Positions 8,533-18,536 of a DNA stretch of 64,000 nucleotides are shown in pieces. Origin of the DNA: Bacteroidales bacterium (GTDB lineage: Bacteria; Bacteroidota; Bacteroidia; Bacteroidales; JAADJA01); the NCBI GenBank assembly GCA_020438105.1, contig JAGQVE010000002.1, positions 1 to 64,000 of the forward strand, in the 5' to 3' direction. Under the pieces are notes generated by a model that was given only the letters and a program-made list of their open reading frames with translations, was not told the origin of the DNA and ran no database searches. A program made the translations under genes and the position numbers. Positions within the stretch are counted from its first letter, which is position 1. Each line of letters opens with the position of its first letter.

Positions 8533-9156
8533 ATGAATATGAAGAGACTTCCTGACAAAACAGTAGAACGTTTAAGTCAATACCGCCGAACACTCAACAA
8601 TCAACTGGCAAAAGGAAAAACCCATATTTTTTCGCATGAAATAGCTAACTTGCTTCACATTACACCTGTACAGGTTCGACGTGATATAATGTTGATCGGC
8701 TATTCCGGCACATTGCGCAAGGGCTACGACATAAGTGAAATGATCGAGTTAATCGGAACCATCATTGATACAGATCAAGGAGTAAGAATCGCGGTTATCG
8801 GAATGGGGAACCTCGGAAAAGCTTTCATCCACTATATGTATGAAAAAAGAACCAAACTCAAGATAGTTGCCGCATTTGATGTAAATCCCGATAAAATTGA
8901 CAAATCATACGAAGATGTGTATTGTTATCATCTTGACAAGCTTGAGGAGATCATGATAGAGAAAGAGATTTCGGTGGCAATTATTGCAACTCCTCCTGAA
9001 GTAGCCTCGCCGCTGGCTGATCGGTTGAAAGAAGCTGGTATTCGGGGTATTTTGAATTATACACCTCGACCTTTAAGTCCGCGTGAGGGTGTTTACCTCG
9101 AGGAGCACGACATGATTACTTCCCTGGAAAAAGTAGCTTATTTTGTCAAGAATTAA
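8533..9156 (+). CDS. rex: redox-sensing transcriptional repressor Rex
   Basis: 207 aa. An N-terminal winged helix (about 5-75; YRRTLNNQLAKG and HITPVQVRRDI) is followed by a Rossmann NAD(H)-binding domain with GMGNLG (G90-x-G92-x-x-G95). Rex senses the NADH/NAD+ ratio: NADH releases it from DNA, derepressing fermentative and respiratory genes. A matching operator lies in its own leader at 8456-8473. The gene converges on the VWA protein with a 6-base gap. Presence of Rex fits an anaerobic or facultative lifestyle. Confidence 0.96.
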   Translation: MNMKRLPDKTVERLSQYRRTLNNQLAKGKTHIFSHEIANLLHITPVQVRRDIMLIGYSGTLRKGYDISEMIELIGTIIDTDQGVRIAVIGMGNLGKAFIHYMYEKRTKLKIVAAFDVNPDKIDKSYEDVYCYHLDKLEEIMIEKEISVAIIATPPEVASPLADRLKEAGIRGILNYTPRPLSPREGVYLEEHDMITSLEKVAYFVKN

Positions 9157-9162
9157 TTTGTT

Positions 9163-11244
9163 TTAGTAAGCGCCCATCCTTTTTCTTACAAGCCATTCTA
9201 TACTCAAGAGTAAAATCACCAACCCGAGTAACCACGGTATGTTCAGCAATTCGCTGAAACGACTTTCGCGGTAGCTGATCGTTTTTATTTTATTGCTGTC
9301 AATAATTGTTTTCTCAAGTTCATCAAGCTGGTTGGGGTAAAACATTTCACCTCCCCTGTTATGGGCCATATTGAAAAGTAAATTATGATCAGCAATTGTA
9401 TTGATGAGTTCAATATTTAAAGGATTCACTGTAAATTCACCGTTTTCTGTGAGCAATTTATCTCCCAATTGAACAGTGGCTTTGTATTTATAATTCCCTG
9501 CTGGCAATCTGCCGGTATTTAAATGGTAAGCATTAATGGTTTTATTAAAAACAAATGGGAAATCATTGCCCATTTCATCGGTAAAAATGATTTTAACCTC
9601 AGGTTCATTTATAAGCTCATAAATTTCGTTGTAAACCTGGGCATCCATTTCAATATCCTGGTTTTCATTAAAATTATTGTCGTGGATAACTTTAAAAAAC
9701 CGTTTATCAACCTTTAAGGATAAAAATTGTACAATTTTATTAATGAGCTGATCAAAGGGCTCATGTGTTCCTTTCTGGGCCCATGACTTCAATCTCCATC
9801 GCCATAATCCTTCGGCCAGCACAACGCCTGTTTTTTGGTTCGTTGATTCACTTAAAACCAGCAATGGTTCTTCGGTTTCTATGGAGCCGATGGTTTGAAA
9901 TAGTAATGGTGTTGCTGAAGCTTGAATATTTATTGATCCATAAGGACTCACCACGGGAGGGGTGCTTTTAAGCATTTCCCGGGTTTGATCGCCGATGGTA
10001 AATAAACTGAATTTTTCATTAACCGAAGGCATCACCTCATTAAAAATCAGGTTTTCACCTCGTACAGAAACGCCTGCTAATTGATCATTAAACAATCGGT
10101 AATAAGTGTTTTTAGTAAGAAAATACAACACCGGGATCTGCTTTTCTCTTATTTGGTTTAAAAGACCTGTAATATTGCTCTTTAATGAGGGCAGCCCATG
10201 TAATATCACCAGGTTATAGGCCTCCACCGATTGATCAAACTTATCAATCATAAAATCTTGAACCTCATAGTTTTTATTACTTAAAATTGCCTGTTTAATT
10301 GCCGAAACATCAGGATGAGGAACCCCCGAAAGGATCAGTATTTTCTGTTTTCCTTCAAGAATATCGATGAATACATCCTGCTTATTATTGGCCTTACTTA
10401 TTTCATCATTAACAGGAGTTAGTTCAATGGTATATCGCTGCAAACCTTTGGTATTGGCTTCCAGCAAAAGCTTTTCAGTTTGAAGAAAGTTATTTGAATT
10501 TATATGAATTGTTTTGCTGAATAAGTCATTCCCATCATTAACCACGGTGAGCCTGGTTTGCTGATCCTTGCATTTTCCGGCTTGAATGGTTATCTCCATC
10601 GGGAACTCATTTCCGAGGTATGCAATCCTGTTAAAATTCACTTTTTTAAGGATTATATCGCGTTGAATGTTGGTATCACCAAGTGCAATGGTGTAAATGG
10701 GGAAATTAAATTTATCAATGTCGTAAACAGGATTTGAACCCCGGTTATAAATGCCATCCGAAGCGATGATCATAGCCCCGATGTTGCGGTATGCAAATCT
10801 GTTTTTAACATCCTTCAAAACGGATGAAAAATCAGTAATTGCACCTTTAAAATCAATATTTAAGTCATCATGTAATTGATCATCAAAAACAAAAGATGCA
10901 ACATCGTATTTCTTTTCCAGGTCATTTGAAAAACGTTTTATCTGCTGCACATAATCAGTGAGGTAATAGGTTGAGTCTTTGCTGGTTTTTACGGAGGATG
11001 AATTATCCTGTAAAAAAAGAATAACCGGTTTTTCCGTAAATCGTTTTTGACTTTCAATAAGCGGGTTCAGGAGTAAAAATGCAATAAATGATATGATTAT
11101 AGCACGAATTACGCCAAGGGTTATATTGGTGGGAAAGCTAAGTTCAAACCGTTTATTTTTGTAATAAAGTAACAAGGATATTAAAATCCCTGCAACAATA
11201 CAAAGAAGGATTAACCATGAAGGATATGTTGTTGTGAGATCCAA
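9163..11244 (-). CDS. von Willebrand factor A-like membrane protein
   Basis: 693 aa. Two N-terminal transmembrane helices (about 10-28 and 42-63) precede a VWA-like segment starting VILFLQDNSSSV, where DNSSS matches the MIDAS D-x-S-x-S. A central region (about 300-500) contains ILILSGVPHPDVSAIKQAI, resembling the glutamine-amidotransferase-like fold of similar Bacteroidota proteins. A last helix (about 668-685) precedes a basic end, VRKRMGAY. The arrangement resembles large membrane proteins annotated near BatA/MoxR loci, but no moxR or bat gene is here. Function unknown; a structural or signalling role at the inner membrane is likely. Confidence 0.8.
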   Translation of the reverse strand: MDLTTTYPSWLILLCIVAGILISLLLYYKNKRFELSFPTNITLGVIRAIIISFIAFLLLNPLIESQKRFTEKPVILFLQDNSSSVKTSKDSTYYLTDYVQQIKRFSNDLEKKYDVASFVFDDQLHDDLNIDFKGAITDFSSVLKDVKNRFAYRNIGAMIIASDGIYNRGSNPVYDIDKFNFPIYTIALGDTNIQRDIILKKVNFNRIAYLGNEFPMEITIQAGKCKDQQTRLTVVNDGNDLFSKTIHINSNNFLQTEKLLLEANTKGLQRYTIELTPVNDEISKANNKQDVFIDILEGKQKILILSGVPHPDVSAIKQAILSNKNYEVQDFMIDKFDQSVEAYNLVILHGLPSLKSNITGLLNQIREKQIPVLYFLTKNTYYRLFNDQLAGVSVRGENLIFNEVMPSVNEKFSLFTIGDQTREMLKSTPPVVSPYGSINIQASATPLLFQTIGSIETEEPLLVLSESTNQKTGVVLAEGLWRWRLKSWAQKGTHEPFDQLINKIVQFLSLKVDKRFFKVIHDNNFNENQDIEMDAQVYNEIYELINEPEVKIIFTDEMGNDFPFVFNKTINAYHLNTGRLPAGNYKYKATVQLGDKLLTENGEFTVNPLNIELINTIADHNLLFNMAHNRGGEMFYPNQLDELEKTIIDSNKIKTISYRESRFSELLNIPWLLGLVILLLSIEWLVRKRMGAY

Positions 11245-11304
11245 TCTGTTATCAATATCAATTTCCCTGGTTTATAATCTTCATGGTCATATAAGGCTTG
11301 CTCA

Positions 11305-11991
11305 TTACTGGTTTAAGGCCGTTAGTAAGGAATACCCCTGAAGTTTACCGTTTTTGTTGTAACTTTCACTTTTAACTACTCCCACATCTTCAGCAATCCA
11401 TTCAACGGCTTTTGCCTGAACTTTTACCAGCATTTTCGTTTCAATGTCGTAAGTGATCTTCAGGCAATTAAAAGTACCCGCAGGGGTGGATATTTCTTCG
11501 AGACCTGTTACTTCTCTGTTAGTGATCATAACAGTCATGGTAAACATATTTACACCCGATGAACTTGCCTTGATGGTAATAGACGCATCCGGAAGTTTAT
11601 CACCCACTTCCACATCCGAATTAAACGACATATTGGAAGCATCCACAGCAATCTCCATGTTTTCATACGCTGCAAGCGCTTCATCATCGATATAATTTCG
11701 CATATCCATGTAAAAAACGCCGTCTTCGCAGGTTACCGTAAATTCTCCATCAGCTACCTTTTCATCTTTTTTATCAAAGCTTTCATGATTTACAGTAACT
11801 GATAACTTATCCCCTTCTTCCTCACGTTTAAGGATGTGCTGTACCGTTTTCCCTGTAACTTTATCATTTTTATCGTAATTGGTTATTTCCATTTGAGTGC
11901 CTTCCTCGCTTGGAAAAAACATTTTGCAATCCTGCGCAAGTACTACGGTTATGGATGCAAAAAAAACTAATAAGAACAATACCTTTTTCAT
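11305..11991 (-). CDS. secreted TapB-like protein
   Basis: The best start is the ATG at 11991 (MKKVLFLLVFFASITVVLAQ), which gives a clean signal peptide; an in-frame ATG further up at 12024 would add 11 unlikely residues. The mature ~210-aa protein is beta-rich, begins CKMFFPSEEGTQMEITNYD, and contains the late segment STPAGTFNCLKITYDIE. This matches the TapB/DUF3108-like periplasmic family of Bacteroidota, named from their layout; biochemical role is not established. It lies 66 bases after fabG on the same strand, probably in a separate unit. Confidence 0.75.
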   Translation of the reverse strand: MKKVLFLLVFFASITVVLAQDCKMFFPSEEGTQMEITNYDKNDKVTGKTVQHILKREEEGDKLSVTVNHESFDKKDEKVADGEFTVTCEDGVFYMDMRNYIDDEALAAYENMEIAVDASNMSFNSDVEVGDKLPDASITIKASSSGVNMFTMTVMITNREVTGLEEISTPAGTFNCLKITYDIETKMLVKVQAKAVEWIAEDVGVVKSESYNKNGKLQGYSLLTALNQ

Positions 11992-12057
11992 TTTATAGAA
12001 TTTGAAAGGTTGAACGATATTCAAATTGAAATATTTTGAAAGCCGGAATATTGAGTT

Positions 12058-12804
12058 CTAAGTGCTCATGCCGCCACAAACGCTGATCACCTGTCCCGAA
12101 ACATAGGAAGATAATTCAGATCCTAGAAAGACGCAGACATTGGCTACATCTTCGGGAGTGCCACCGCGTTTCAAAGGAATTTTTTCAGCCCAGCTGTTTC
12201 TAACATCTTCAGGCAGTTTTTCAGTCATTTCGGTAATAATAAAGCCCGGTGCAATGGCATTACAGCGAATATTTCGTGACCCCAGCTCCTGGGCAATTGA
12301 TTTTGTAAATCCAATTAATCCGGCCTTGGAGGCACTGTAGTTAGCCTGGCCTGCATTTCCGTTAACACCTACCACCGAACTCATATTAATGATCGACCCA
12401 GAACGCTGTTTCATCATGGTGCGCAAAACTCCTTTGGTAAGGTTAAATGCTGATTTAAGATTGATCTTCATAATCAAATCCCAGTCAGCTTCCCCCATGC
12501 GCATTAAAAGGTTATCACGGGTGATACCAGCGTTATTTACCAAAATATCCACTTGCCCGAAGTCGGTTAAAACATCATTTATAAATTGCTCACTTCCCTC
12601 AAAAGAGCTGGCATCAGAGGCATATCCTTTTCCTTTTACACCCATGGCTTCGAGTTCTTTTTCAAGTGATTCACAGTTTTCATCATATCGGATGTCGCTG
12701 AAAGCAACATTAGCACCTTCAGCACCAAATTTAAGTGCGATAGCTCTTCCGATTCCGCGCGCTGCGCCAGTGATTACAGCCGTTTTACCTTCTAATAATT
12801 TCAT
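12058..12804 (-). CDS. fabG: 3-oxoacyl-[acyl-carrier-protein] reductase FabG
   Basis: 248 aa classical short-chain dehydrogenase. The NADPH-binding motif TGAARGIG lies at 12-19 and NNAG at 90-93. Catalytic residues are S142/S143, Y156 and K160 in the YSASKAG block. The C-terminus SYVSGQVISVCGGM is typical of FabG. It reduces 3-oxoacyl-ACP in the fatty-acid elongation cycle. No other fab genes are adjacent, so a specialised reductase of the same family cannot be excluded. Confidence 0.92.
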   Translation of the reverse strand: MKLLEGKTAVITGAARGIGRAIALKFGAEGANVAFSDIRYDENCESLEKELEAMGVKGKGYASDASSFEGSEQFINDVLTDFGQVDILVNNAGITRDNLLMRMGEADWDLIMKINLKSAFNLTKGVLRTMMKQRSGSIINMSSVVGVNGNAGQANYSASKAGLIGFTKSIAQELGSRNIRCNAIAPGFIITEMTEKLPEDVRNSWAEKIPLKRGGTPEDVANVCVFLGSELSSYVSGQVISVCGGMST

Positions 12805-12829
12805 ATTTACATTATTTGGTTAGCAGCGC

Positions 12830-12837
12830 CAAAGATA
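12830..12837 (-). promoter_or_regulatory. Bacteroidota -7 element (TAnnTTTG) for fabG
   Basis: TATCTTTG on the minus strand, 25 bases before the fabG ATG. No TTG at the expected -33 spacing. Confidence 0.35.
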
Positions 12838-12927
12838 CAACTTTTCGTTATTTGTGTTGATTATAAATAGAAAGATAAGGCTTGAATAATAAAGGGTTTC
12901 GGAGAGGTTAACCAGATTTAAAGATGT

Positions 12928-13587
12928 TTAAATCTCATTCGACTGTGTGAATTTATCAGCCAGCTTATAAATGGTTTCCTTTTCTGAAATTTCAATGGCA
13001 ATGATATCCAGCGCTAAAAAATTGACAAGAATCTTTTCTGCCTCATGAGGCGAAATATGGGCCAATTTCCTGAATTCTGTAAAGGTAATTGATGGATTTT
13101 TCTCGAGGTACGTCAGTAAACATTTTTCATTTTCGCTGTAGCTGATGTAAGTTCCATCAGGACTGTTTTTGCGAAGAAGCGCCTTAACAAGTATTTTATT
13201 AGCCAGGATATTCTGATCCCCCACCCTAACATAGGTTTTCCAAGAATCATCCGGCATCTGAGCCCTGTATGGCTGCTGCTCACCCCTGGGTATTTTAATT
13301 TCCAAAACAACCTTTTTATTGATCACCCACTCCTTACTGGTAAATTCAACCTCCGGATTGCAATACATTTTAGCAGCAGATTCAGCCATAAATTTCTCTT
13401 CTTCGCTGCGAACACCGGCTATAGCTCCGTTATCTTTTACTCCGATCAGAAGCGTACCTCCATCCGTATTGGCAAAAGCAACAAAGGTTTTGGCAATCTT
13501 TTTAGCATCTGATATCTCGAATTTAAAATCGAGTTGCTGGTGTTCGCCTTGAGCTATTAAATGCTGAATATGTAGTTTTTTAGCCAT
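12928..13587 (-). CDS. AlbA_2 (Schlafen-like) domain putative DNA-binding protein
   Basis: 219 aa. The N-terminal ~125 residues are an AlbA_2 domain, with the signature E/D-x-K-FEIS, then KTFVAFANTDGGTLLIGVKDNG and a C-terminal strand TYVRVGDQNILANK. The C-terminal part (about 145-210) looks like a winged helix (FTEFRKLAHISPHEAEKILVNFLALDII). Such proteins are usually transcription regulators. It is a single gene; the 195-base leader (13588-13783), shared with divergent doxX, is AT-rich and holds nothing I recognise. Confidence 0.85.
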   Translation of the reverse strand: MAKKLHIQHLIAQGEHQQLDFKFEISDAKKIAKTFVAFANTDGGTLLIGVKDNGAIAGVRSEEEKFMAESAAKMYCNPEVEFTSKEWVINKKVVLEIKIPRGEQQPYRAQMPDDSWKTYVRVGDQNILANKILVKALLRKNSPDGTYISYSENEKCLLTYLEKNPSITFTEFRKLAHISPHEAEKILVNFLALDIIAIEISEKETIYKLADKFTQSNEI

Positions 13588-13783
13588 TCTTCAAGCTGAC
13601 AAAAATAGTTAAAAACGAGCATGACTCATTTTTGCCTGGTACAAATGCAAGCCGGATAGCTTGGCTGTTGCATAAGCCCCCATGACTAATCGGTTTTATG
13701 ATATTTTTTAAAAAATTGTAAGGTATCAAATCGTTGTTCGACTGAGTACGAAATAATAATTAATTTAATTTAAACTTTAAGTA

Positions 13784-14227
13784 ATGAATAGTATATTTTT
13801 AAAATACAGTAACTTGACTATTAATCTTGAAAAATTAAATGATTTCCCCCTTTTATTTTTTCGATTGGTATTGGCTTACGGCTTTTGGATTACCGGCAGT
13901 ACCAAGTGGCAAAACATCGAAGGAGTTGCCCAATGGTTTGAAAGTCTTGGATACCCATTGCCAACTCTCAATGCTTACATGGCAGCATCAACGGAAATTG
14001 CAGGTGTAATTCTGCTCACGCTCGGACTTGGCACCCGCCTGATTTCCATTCCGCTGATAATTGTGATGATTGTAGCTATAACAACCGTTCATTTGGGCAA
14101 CGGTTTTAATGCCGGGGATAATGGTTTTGAAATCCCATTGTACTACCTGCTGATGTTGTTTGCACTTTTGGTTTATGGACCAGGTCGAATTAGTATTGAT
14201 CACTTGATTGGTAAAAGCAGGAATTGA
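13784..14227 (+). CDS. DoxX family membrane protein
   Basis: 147 aa with four hydrophobic helices. The first block LFFRLVLAYGFWITGSTKWQNI and the loop WFESLGYPLPTLNAYMAASTEIAGVILLTLGLGTRL are the DoxX family hallmarks. These small inner-membrane proteins are linked to quinone/thiol redox or detoxification, but no precise reaction is assigned. A stand-alone gene 51 bases upstream of the ECF sigma gene; whether it is co-transcribed is unclear. Confidence 0.88.
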   Translation: MNSIFLKYSNLTINLEKLNDFPLLFFRLVLAYGFWITGSTKWQNIEGVAQWFESLGYPLPTLNAYMAASTEIAGVILLTLGLGTRLISIPLIIVMIVAITTVHLGNGFNAGDNGFEIPLYYLLMLFALLVYGPGRISIDHLIGKSRN

Positions 14228-14278
14228 ATCTCTGTTTAATGTTAATGATTATTTTTACGGAGAATTCGGGCAAAATCA

Positions 14279-14824
14279 ATGGCGGCTGAACCTCACAAAA
14301 ATGATCATCTGAAATACGACGAGGAATTCAAAAAAATATTCCTGGAGAATTATAATCCCCTGTGTAATTATGCACGGGGTTTTCTAAATGATTCAGAAGC
14401 AGCCGAAGACGTGGTTCAAAACCTTTTCATCCAACTATGGGAAAGAAATGCCTTGATATCTGTTCAAAACAAGGAGCATTATTTACTGCGAAGTACTAAA
14501 CTCAAATGTATCGATTACCTCCGACACCGCAGTTCGAAGCGTGAGATTATATTGCCTGAATTTCCTGAAAAAGTAATTGAGTCGAAAAGTGAAATCTCTG
14601 AAGAAGATATTGAGCCAATGCTCCTGTATTTTGCTTCGAAACTCCCACCCAAAACCTGTGAAGTTTTCCTCCTGAGCCGACAATCAAAACTAACTTACGC
14701 AGAAATAGCCAATGAACTGGGTATTTCAGTTAAGACAGTTGAAAACCAAATGGGCCGGGCTTTAAAGCAAATGCGGCAACTTTTAAAAGCGCATCATTTC
14801 ATATCACTGATCCCTTTTCTTTAA
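14279..14824 (+). CDS. ECF RNA polymerase sigma factor (FecI-like)
   Basis: 181 aa. Region 2 (about 15-80) shows FKKIFLENYNPLCNYARGFLNDSEAAEDVVQNLFIQLWE; region 4 (about 115-170) shows LPPKTCEVFLLSRQSKLTYAEIANELGISVKTVENQM. It lies directly before a FecR-type anti-sigma factor and a TonB receptor carrying an STN domain, the standard cell-surface signalling cassette of Bacteroidota. Inference: it transcribes this receptor operon when the receptor binds its substrate. Confidence 0.95.
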   Translation: MAAEPHKNDHLKYDEEFKKIFLENYNPLCNYARGFLNDSEAAEDVVQNLFIQLWERNALISVQNKEHYLLRSTKLKCIDYLRHRSSKREIILPEFPEKVIESKSEISEEDIEPMLLYFASKLPPKTCEVFLLSRQSKLTYAEIANELGISVKTVENQMGRALKQMRQLLKAHHFISLIPFL

Positions 14825-14895
14825 TTTTTTCCTGTATCAAATAGGGGTATCCCGAATTTTATCCGACATCAATATAAAACATCAAAAATTTACTG

Positions 14896-15864
14896 ATGAA
14901 AGATATCTACGAAATATTAGCAAAACATTTTCAAAATGATACAACAGCTGACGAAGAAAAATTGATTGAAAATTTTAAAGTTGATAATCCCGGGGAGTAT
15001 AGTGCCCTGAAACTTCTTTGGTTTGAGGAGCGTGTTGATGTGAGGGAGTTTGATCCTGAAAATGGGTGGCGCATGATGTTGGCTAAATTTGAGTTGCAAA
15101 AACAAACAAAGGTTATTCCAATTCGCCGCAATTACACCCGGATAGCTTCAGTGGCAGCCATTCTTATAATTGGTTTAGTACTCACCATCTATCTTTTAAT
15201 GCTTAATCAGGAAACCACTTACATAATTGAAGCCGGACCCCAGGAACGAAATAAAATGGTTCTTCTTTCAGATGGGTCCACTTTATGGCTTAACGCATCT
15301 TCATCTATTGCTTATACCAGTAGTTTTCAAAAAAGGAAAAGGGAGGTAAAGCTAAGAGGTGAAGCTTTTTTTGAGGTCGTACCCGATCCTGAAAGTCCCT
15401 TTACCGTTGAAACAACCTATTCCGATATTACAGTTTTGGGAACTTCCTTTGATGTAAATGCCGGTGAATTGCAAACAGAAGTGGTAGTAAAAACTGGCAA
15501 GGTTCAGGTTTCAAGTTTGCATTCCTCTGATAAAACACTACTTCTTCCAAACCAAATGGCTGTTGTGAGCAAAACTAAATTTCTAAGCCATTTAAACACC
15601 GATCCCAATTATCTCTCCTGGCAAACCGGTGTGTTTAAATTTGAAAACACACCAATCATAAGGGTTCTTGAAGATTTAAACAGCTATTACAGCGAACAAT
15701 TTTCCTTAGTTACGGCATTCGGTTCAGATTGTAAGTTAACAGCTGAGTTCAACCAGCTAACCATCGGGCAGGTAATTGAAATACTTGAAATTACATGCGA
15801 TATCAAAATTACCAATGAAGGAAATAAATACTTTTTAAAGAATAATAACGCTACAAATTTATGA
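14896..15864 (+). CDS. FecR-family anti-sigma factor
   Basis: 322 aa. A cytoplasmic N-terminal segment (about 1-85) should bind the sigma factor. One transmembrane helix (about 90-108, VAAILIIGLVLTIYLLML) leads to a periplasmic FecR domain with QERNKMVLLSDGSTLWLNASSSIAY and GEAFFEVVPDPESPFTV. The C-terminal ~75 residues resemble an STN-like fold (IIRVLEDLNSYY). Its stop overlaps the start of the TonB receptor by 4 bases, so the two are translationally coupled. Confidence 0.95.
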   Translation: MKDIYEILAKHFQNDTTADEEKLIENFKVDNPGEYSALKLLWFEERVDVREFDPENGWRMMLAKFELQKQTKVIPIRRNYTRIASVAAILIIGLVLTIYLLMLNQETTYIIEAGPQERNKMVLLSDGSTLWLNASSSIAYTSSFQKRKREVKLRGEAFFEVVPDPESPFTVETTYSDITVLGTSFDVNAGELQTEVVVKTGKVQVSSLHSSDKTLLLPNQMAVVSKTKFLSHLNTDPNYLSWQTGVFKFENTPIIRVLEDLNSYYSEQFSLVTAFGSDCKLTAEFNQLTIGQVIEILEITCDIKITNEGNKYFLKNNNATNL

Positions 15865-18515
15865 GCAAAACATTGAAACTATCCGGTCTTCTTATTCTAT
15901 TTGGATTTTTGTTTTTGCAAGGAAAGACACAAAACACCGATTTAAGCAAAAAGATAAGCATTTCATTTGAAAATGTCACGATCAGGCAGGCTATTCAAAC
16001 ACTTCACGACTCCACAAAAATCAGTTTTTCATACAATTCTGAGTTGGCTGAATTTGACCGGCGAATAACCCACGATTTTAAATTCACTGCAATTAATGAT
16101 ATTCTTGATAAAATCCTTGAAAATTCAGGGCTTGCATACAGAGTCATCGGGAATCAGGTAACTCTTTACAAAAAACCTCAAACAGGCAGCATAAATCTTA
16201 ATGAAGCGGCAGGAGAAATAAGAGGCCGGGTACTTGATCAAAACACCGGTTCGCCGCTCCCTTTTGTGAATGTGGCGCTCGAGGGAACAACCCTGGGCGC
16301 TGTAACCGATGCCAGTGGTAATTTTCAGATAAAAGAACTCAACCCTGATTATTACACCCTGGTAACTTCGTTTATAGGATATACCCCGGCCATCGTTCAG
16401 GATATTCTGGTAAAAGAAAGCGCTGTTTACGACGTAGGTACGCTTCAGCTAAAAGAATCAGCCGTGTCATTGAATGAGGTTGTAATTACACCCGGTAGTT
16501 TCTCGGTAATGGGTTCCATTCCATTATCACAGCAAACCATCACCGAAAAAGATATCAAATACATGTCGTACTCCGAAGATGTGAGCCGTGCGGTAAGCAG
16601 GCTTCCGGGCGTGGCTTCCAACGACTATTCATCGAAGTTTACCGTAAGGGGTGGCGAAACAGATGAAGTGCTTATCACTTTGGATGGTATGGAACTTTAC
16701 GAGCCCTTTCATCAGCGTGATTTTGTGGGTGGACTTTTCAGTGTTGTCGACATTGAGGCAGTTAGTGGTCTTGAATTGTTAACGGGAGGATTTTCAGCAG
16801 ATTACGGCTATAAGCAAAGTGCGATTTTTAATATGACTACCAAAGAGGCAAGGGAATCACGCCCGCACGGAATTATCGGTTTAAGTGTGGTAAATGCGGG
16901 TATTTTTTTAAATGGGAAAACAAAAAATGAAAAGACCAGCTACCTGATTTCAGCTCGCCGGGGTATGTTGGATCAATCACTCAAAATTTTAGGTGAAACC
17001 GAAAATGTACCTGTTTATTATGATGGTTTGGCCAGGATAACCCACAAGTTTAATAACAAACACAGCTTGTCATTTCATTTATTAACAGCCGGCGATAAAA
17101 CACAAGTACGTGATATAACCGAAGAAGCCTATGATATTCACGACACGAAGTATTTCAGCGGATATTCATGGATTACACTAAGCTCCATTTATAACTCTAA
17201 ATTATCGTCAAGGTCGATAGTATACGCAGCCAACATTAACCAGGAAAGAAATGGAAATACTAAAAAATATGAGTATTCCGATAAAATGGAATTTAAACTG
17301 ACAGATAACCGTGATTATACTTATTACGGAATAAAACAGGACTGGAAATGGATAACCGGCAATTGGATAATTTTGAAATCCGGGTTTGATTTCAGGGCGT
17401 CGGAAGCCACTTATGATTATTCGCTAAACCTGAATGATATCCGTGTGAATGCTGAGGGTGAAGTTGGGCCTTACTCAATTAGCAGAACATATGAGGGCAA
17501 GCCGACCGGAACACAGATTGGAATTTACGTGTCAACCAAATTAATGCCTTTAAAAGGATTTTTCCTGGAACCGGGTTTGCGATATGACCAGGTAAGCTGG
17601 ACCGGTGATAAAAACTGGAGCCCTCGTTTAAGTGCCGCATATTCGTTAAGTAAAAAAACAACCCTGCGGGCCGCCTGGGGTTATTACTACCAAAGTCAGT
17701 ATATCAATAATCTGGAAGTCAACTTTGGTGTGAATTCATTTTATGAGGCTGAATTGGCAAAACATTATGTATTGGGAATTGAACATCAAACCAATTCAGG
17801 ATTGAACATTCGTATCGAAGGCTATTATAAGGATATTTCATTACCTACGGTAAGTTACCAGAATGTTCGTGATGCCTTCGAAGTTTTTCCTGAAGTTCGG
17901 AGCGACCTTGCAAAACTTTATTTAAGCGGAGCACGTGCAAAAGGTATTGAGTTGTTTGTTAAATATGATATGGGTAAAAAATTCTCGTATTGGTTTAGCT
18001 ATTCCCTGGCTAAAGCAGAGGAAAACGTTGACAGTATTCAGTTTGATGGATTACTTGAGCACCGGACCGGATGGCTACGTCGCATCAGTAATCAAAACCA
18101 TACCATTAATGCAGATGTGATTTACAGGCCAAAGAAAAGCTGGGTAATTAACCTGAGTTGGCAATTCTGGAATGATTGGCCATTAACTACATATCATTAT
18201 GAGTTTACCTATCTTGAAAATGGCGACCTTCATTTTTATCCAAATCATCATGGTTTCCGCGATGATAGTTACACACCATATCACAGAATGGATCTACGGG
18301 TGAATAAACGTTTCCAATTGCGAAAGGGATTTTTGAATGCTTATATACATATTATTAACCTTTACAACCGCGAAAACCTCCGAAAATTTGATGTGGACGT
18401 AAGAAATGATCAGGAACAGTTGATTCCTGATGGAAATGGTGGATACGAGACTTTCCAATCAAATACTTACTGGTTTGGAATAACGCCGGTTTTTGGAGTT
18501 AATTGGGAGTTTTAG
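15861..18515 (+). CDS. TonB-dependent receptor with STN signalling domain
   Basis: 884 aa. A signal peptide (to about residue 23) precedes an STN/secretin N-terminal domain (about 30-105, ISISFENVTIRQAIQTLHD) that contacts FecR. A carboxypeptidase-D regulatory-like beta-sandwich follows (about 113-200, GRVLDQNTGSPLPFVNVALEGTT), then the plug (about 215-330, with SRLPGVASNDYSSKFTVRGG) and a 22-strand barrel. It is the outer-membrane transducer of the sigma/anti-sigma pair just upstream. No SusD partner follows, so glycan import of the SusCD type is unlikely; the ligand is unknown. A strong terminator lies at 18537-18578. Confidence 0.93.
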   Translation: MSKTLKLSGLLILFGFLFLQGKTQNTDLSKKISISFENVTIRQAIQTLHDSTKISFSYNSELAEFDRRITHDFKFTAINDILDKILENSGLAYRVIGNQVTLYKKPQTGSINLNEAAGEIRGRVLDQNTGSPLPFVNVALEGTTLGAVTDASGNFQIKELNPDYYTLVTSFIGYTPAIVQDILVKESAVYDVGTLQLKESAVSLNEVVITPGSFSVMGSIPLSQQTITEKDIKYMSYSEDVSRAVSRLPGVASNDYSSKFTVRGGETDEVLITLDGMELYEPFHQRDFVGGLFSVVDIEAVSGLELLTGGFSADYGYKQSAIFNMTTKEARESRPHGIIGLSVVNAGIFLNGKTKNEKTSYLISARRGMLDQSLKILGETENVPVYYDGLARITHKFNNKHSLSFHLLTAGDKTQVRDITEEAYDIHDTKYFSGYSWITLSSIYNSKLSSRSIVYAANINQERNGNTKKYEYSDKMEFKLTDNRDYTYYGIKQDWKWITGNWIILKSGFDFRASEATYDYSLNLNDIRVNAEGEVGPYSISRTYEGKPTGTQIGIYVSTKLMPLKGFFLEPGLRYDQVSWTGDKNWSPRLSAAYSLSKKTTLRAAWGYYYQSQYINNLEVNFGVNSFYEAELAKHYVLGIEHQTNSGLNIRIEGYYKDISLPTVSYQNVRDAFEVFPEVRSDLAKLYLSGARAKGIELFVKYDMGKKFSYWFSYSLAKAEENVDSIQFDGLLEHRTGWLRRISNQNHTINADVIYRPKKSWVINLSWQFWNDWPLTTYHYEFTYLENGDLHFYPNHHGFRDDSYTPYHRMDLRVNKRFQLRKGFLNAYIHIINLYNRENLRKFDVDVRNDQEQLIPDGNGGYETFQSNTYWFGITPVFGVNWEF

Positions 18516-18536
18516 TTAATGGATTAGTTTTAGTTG

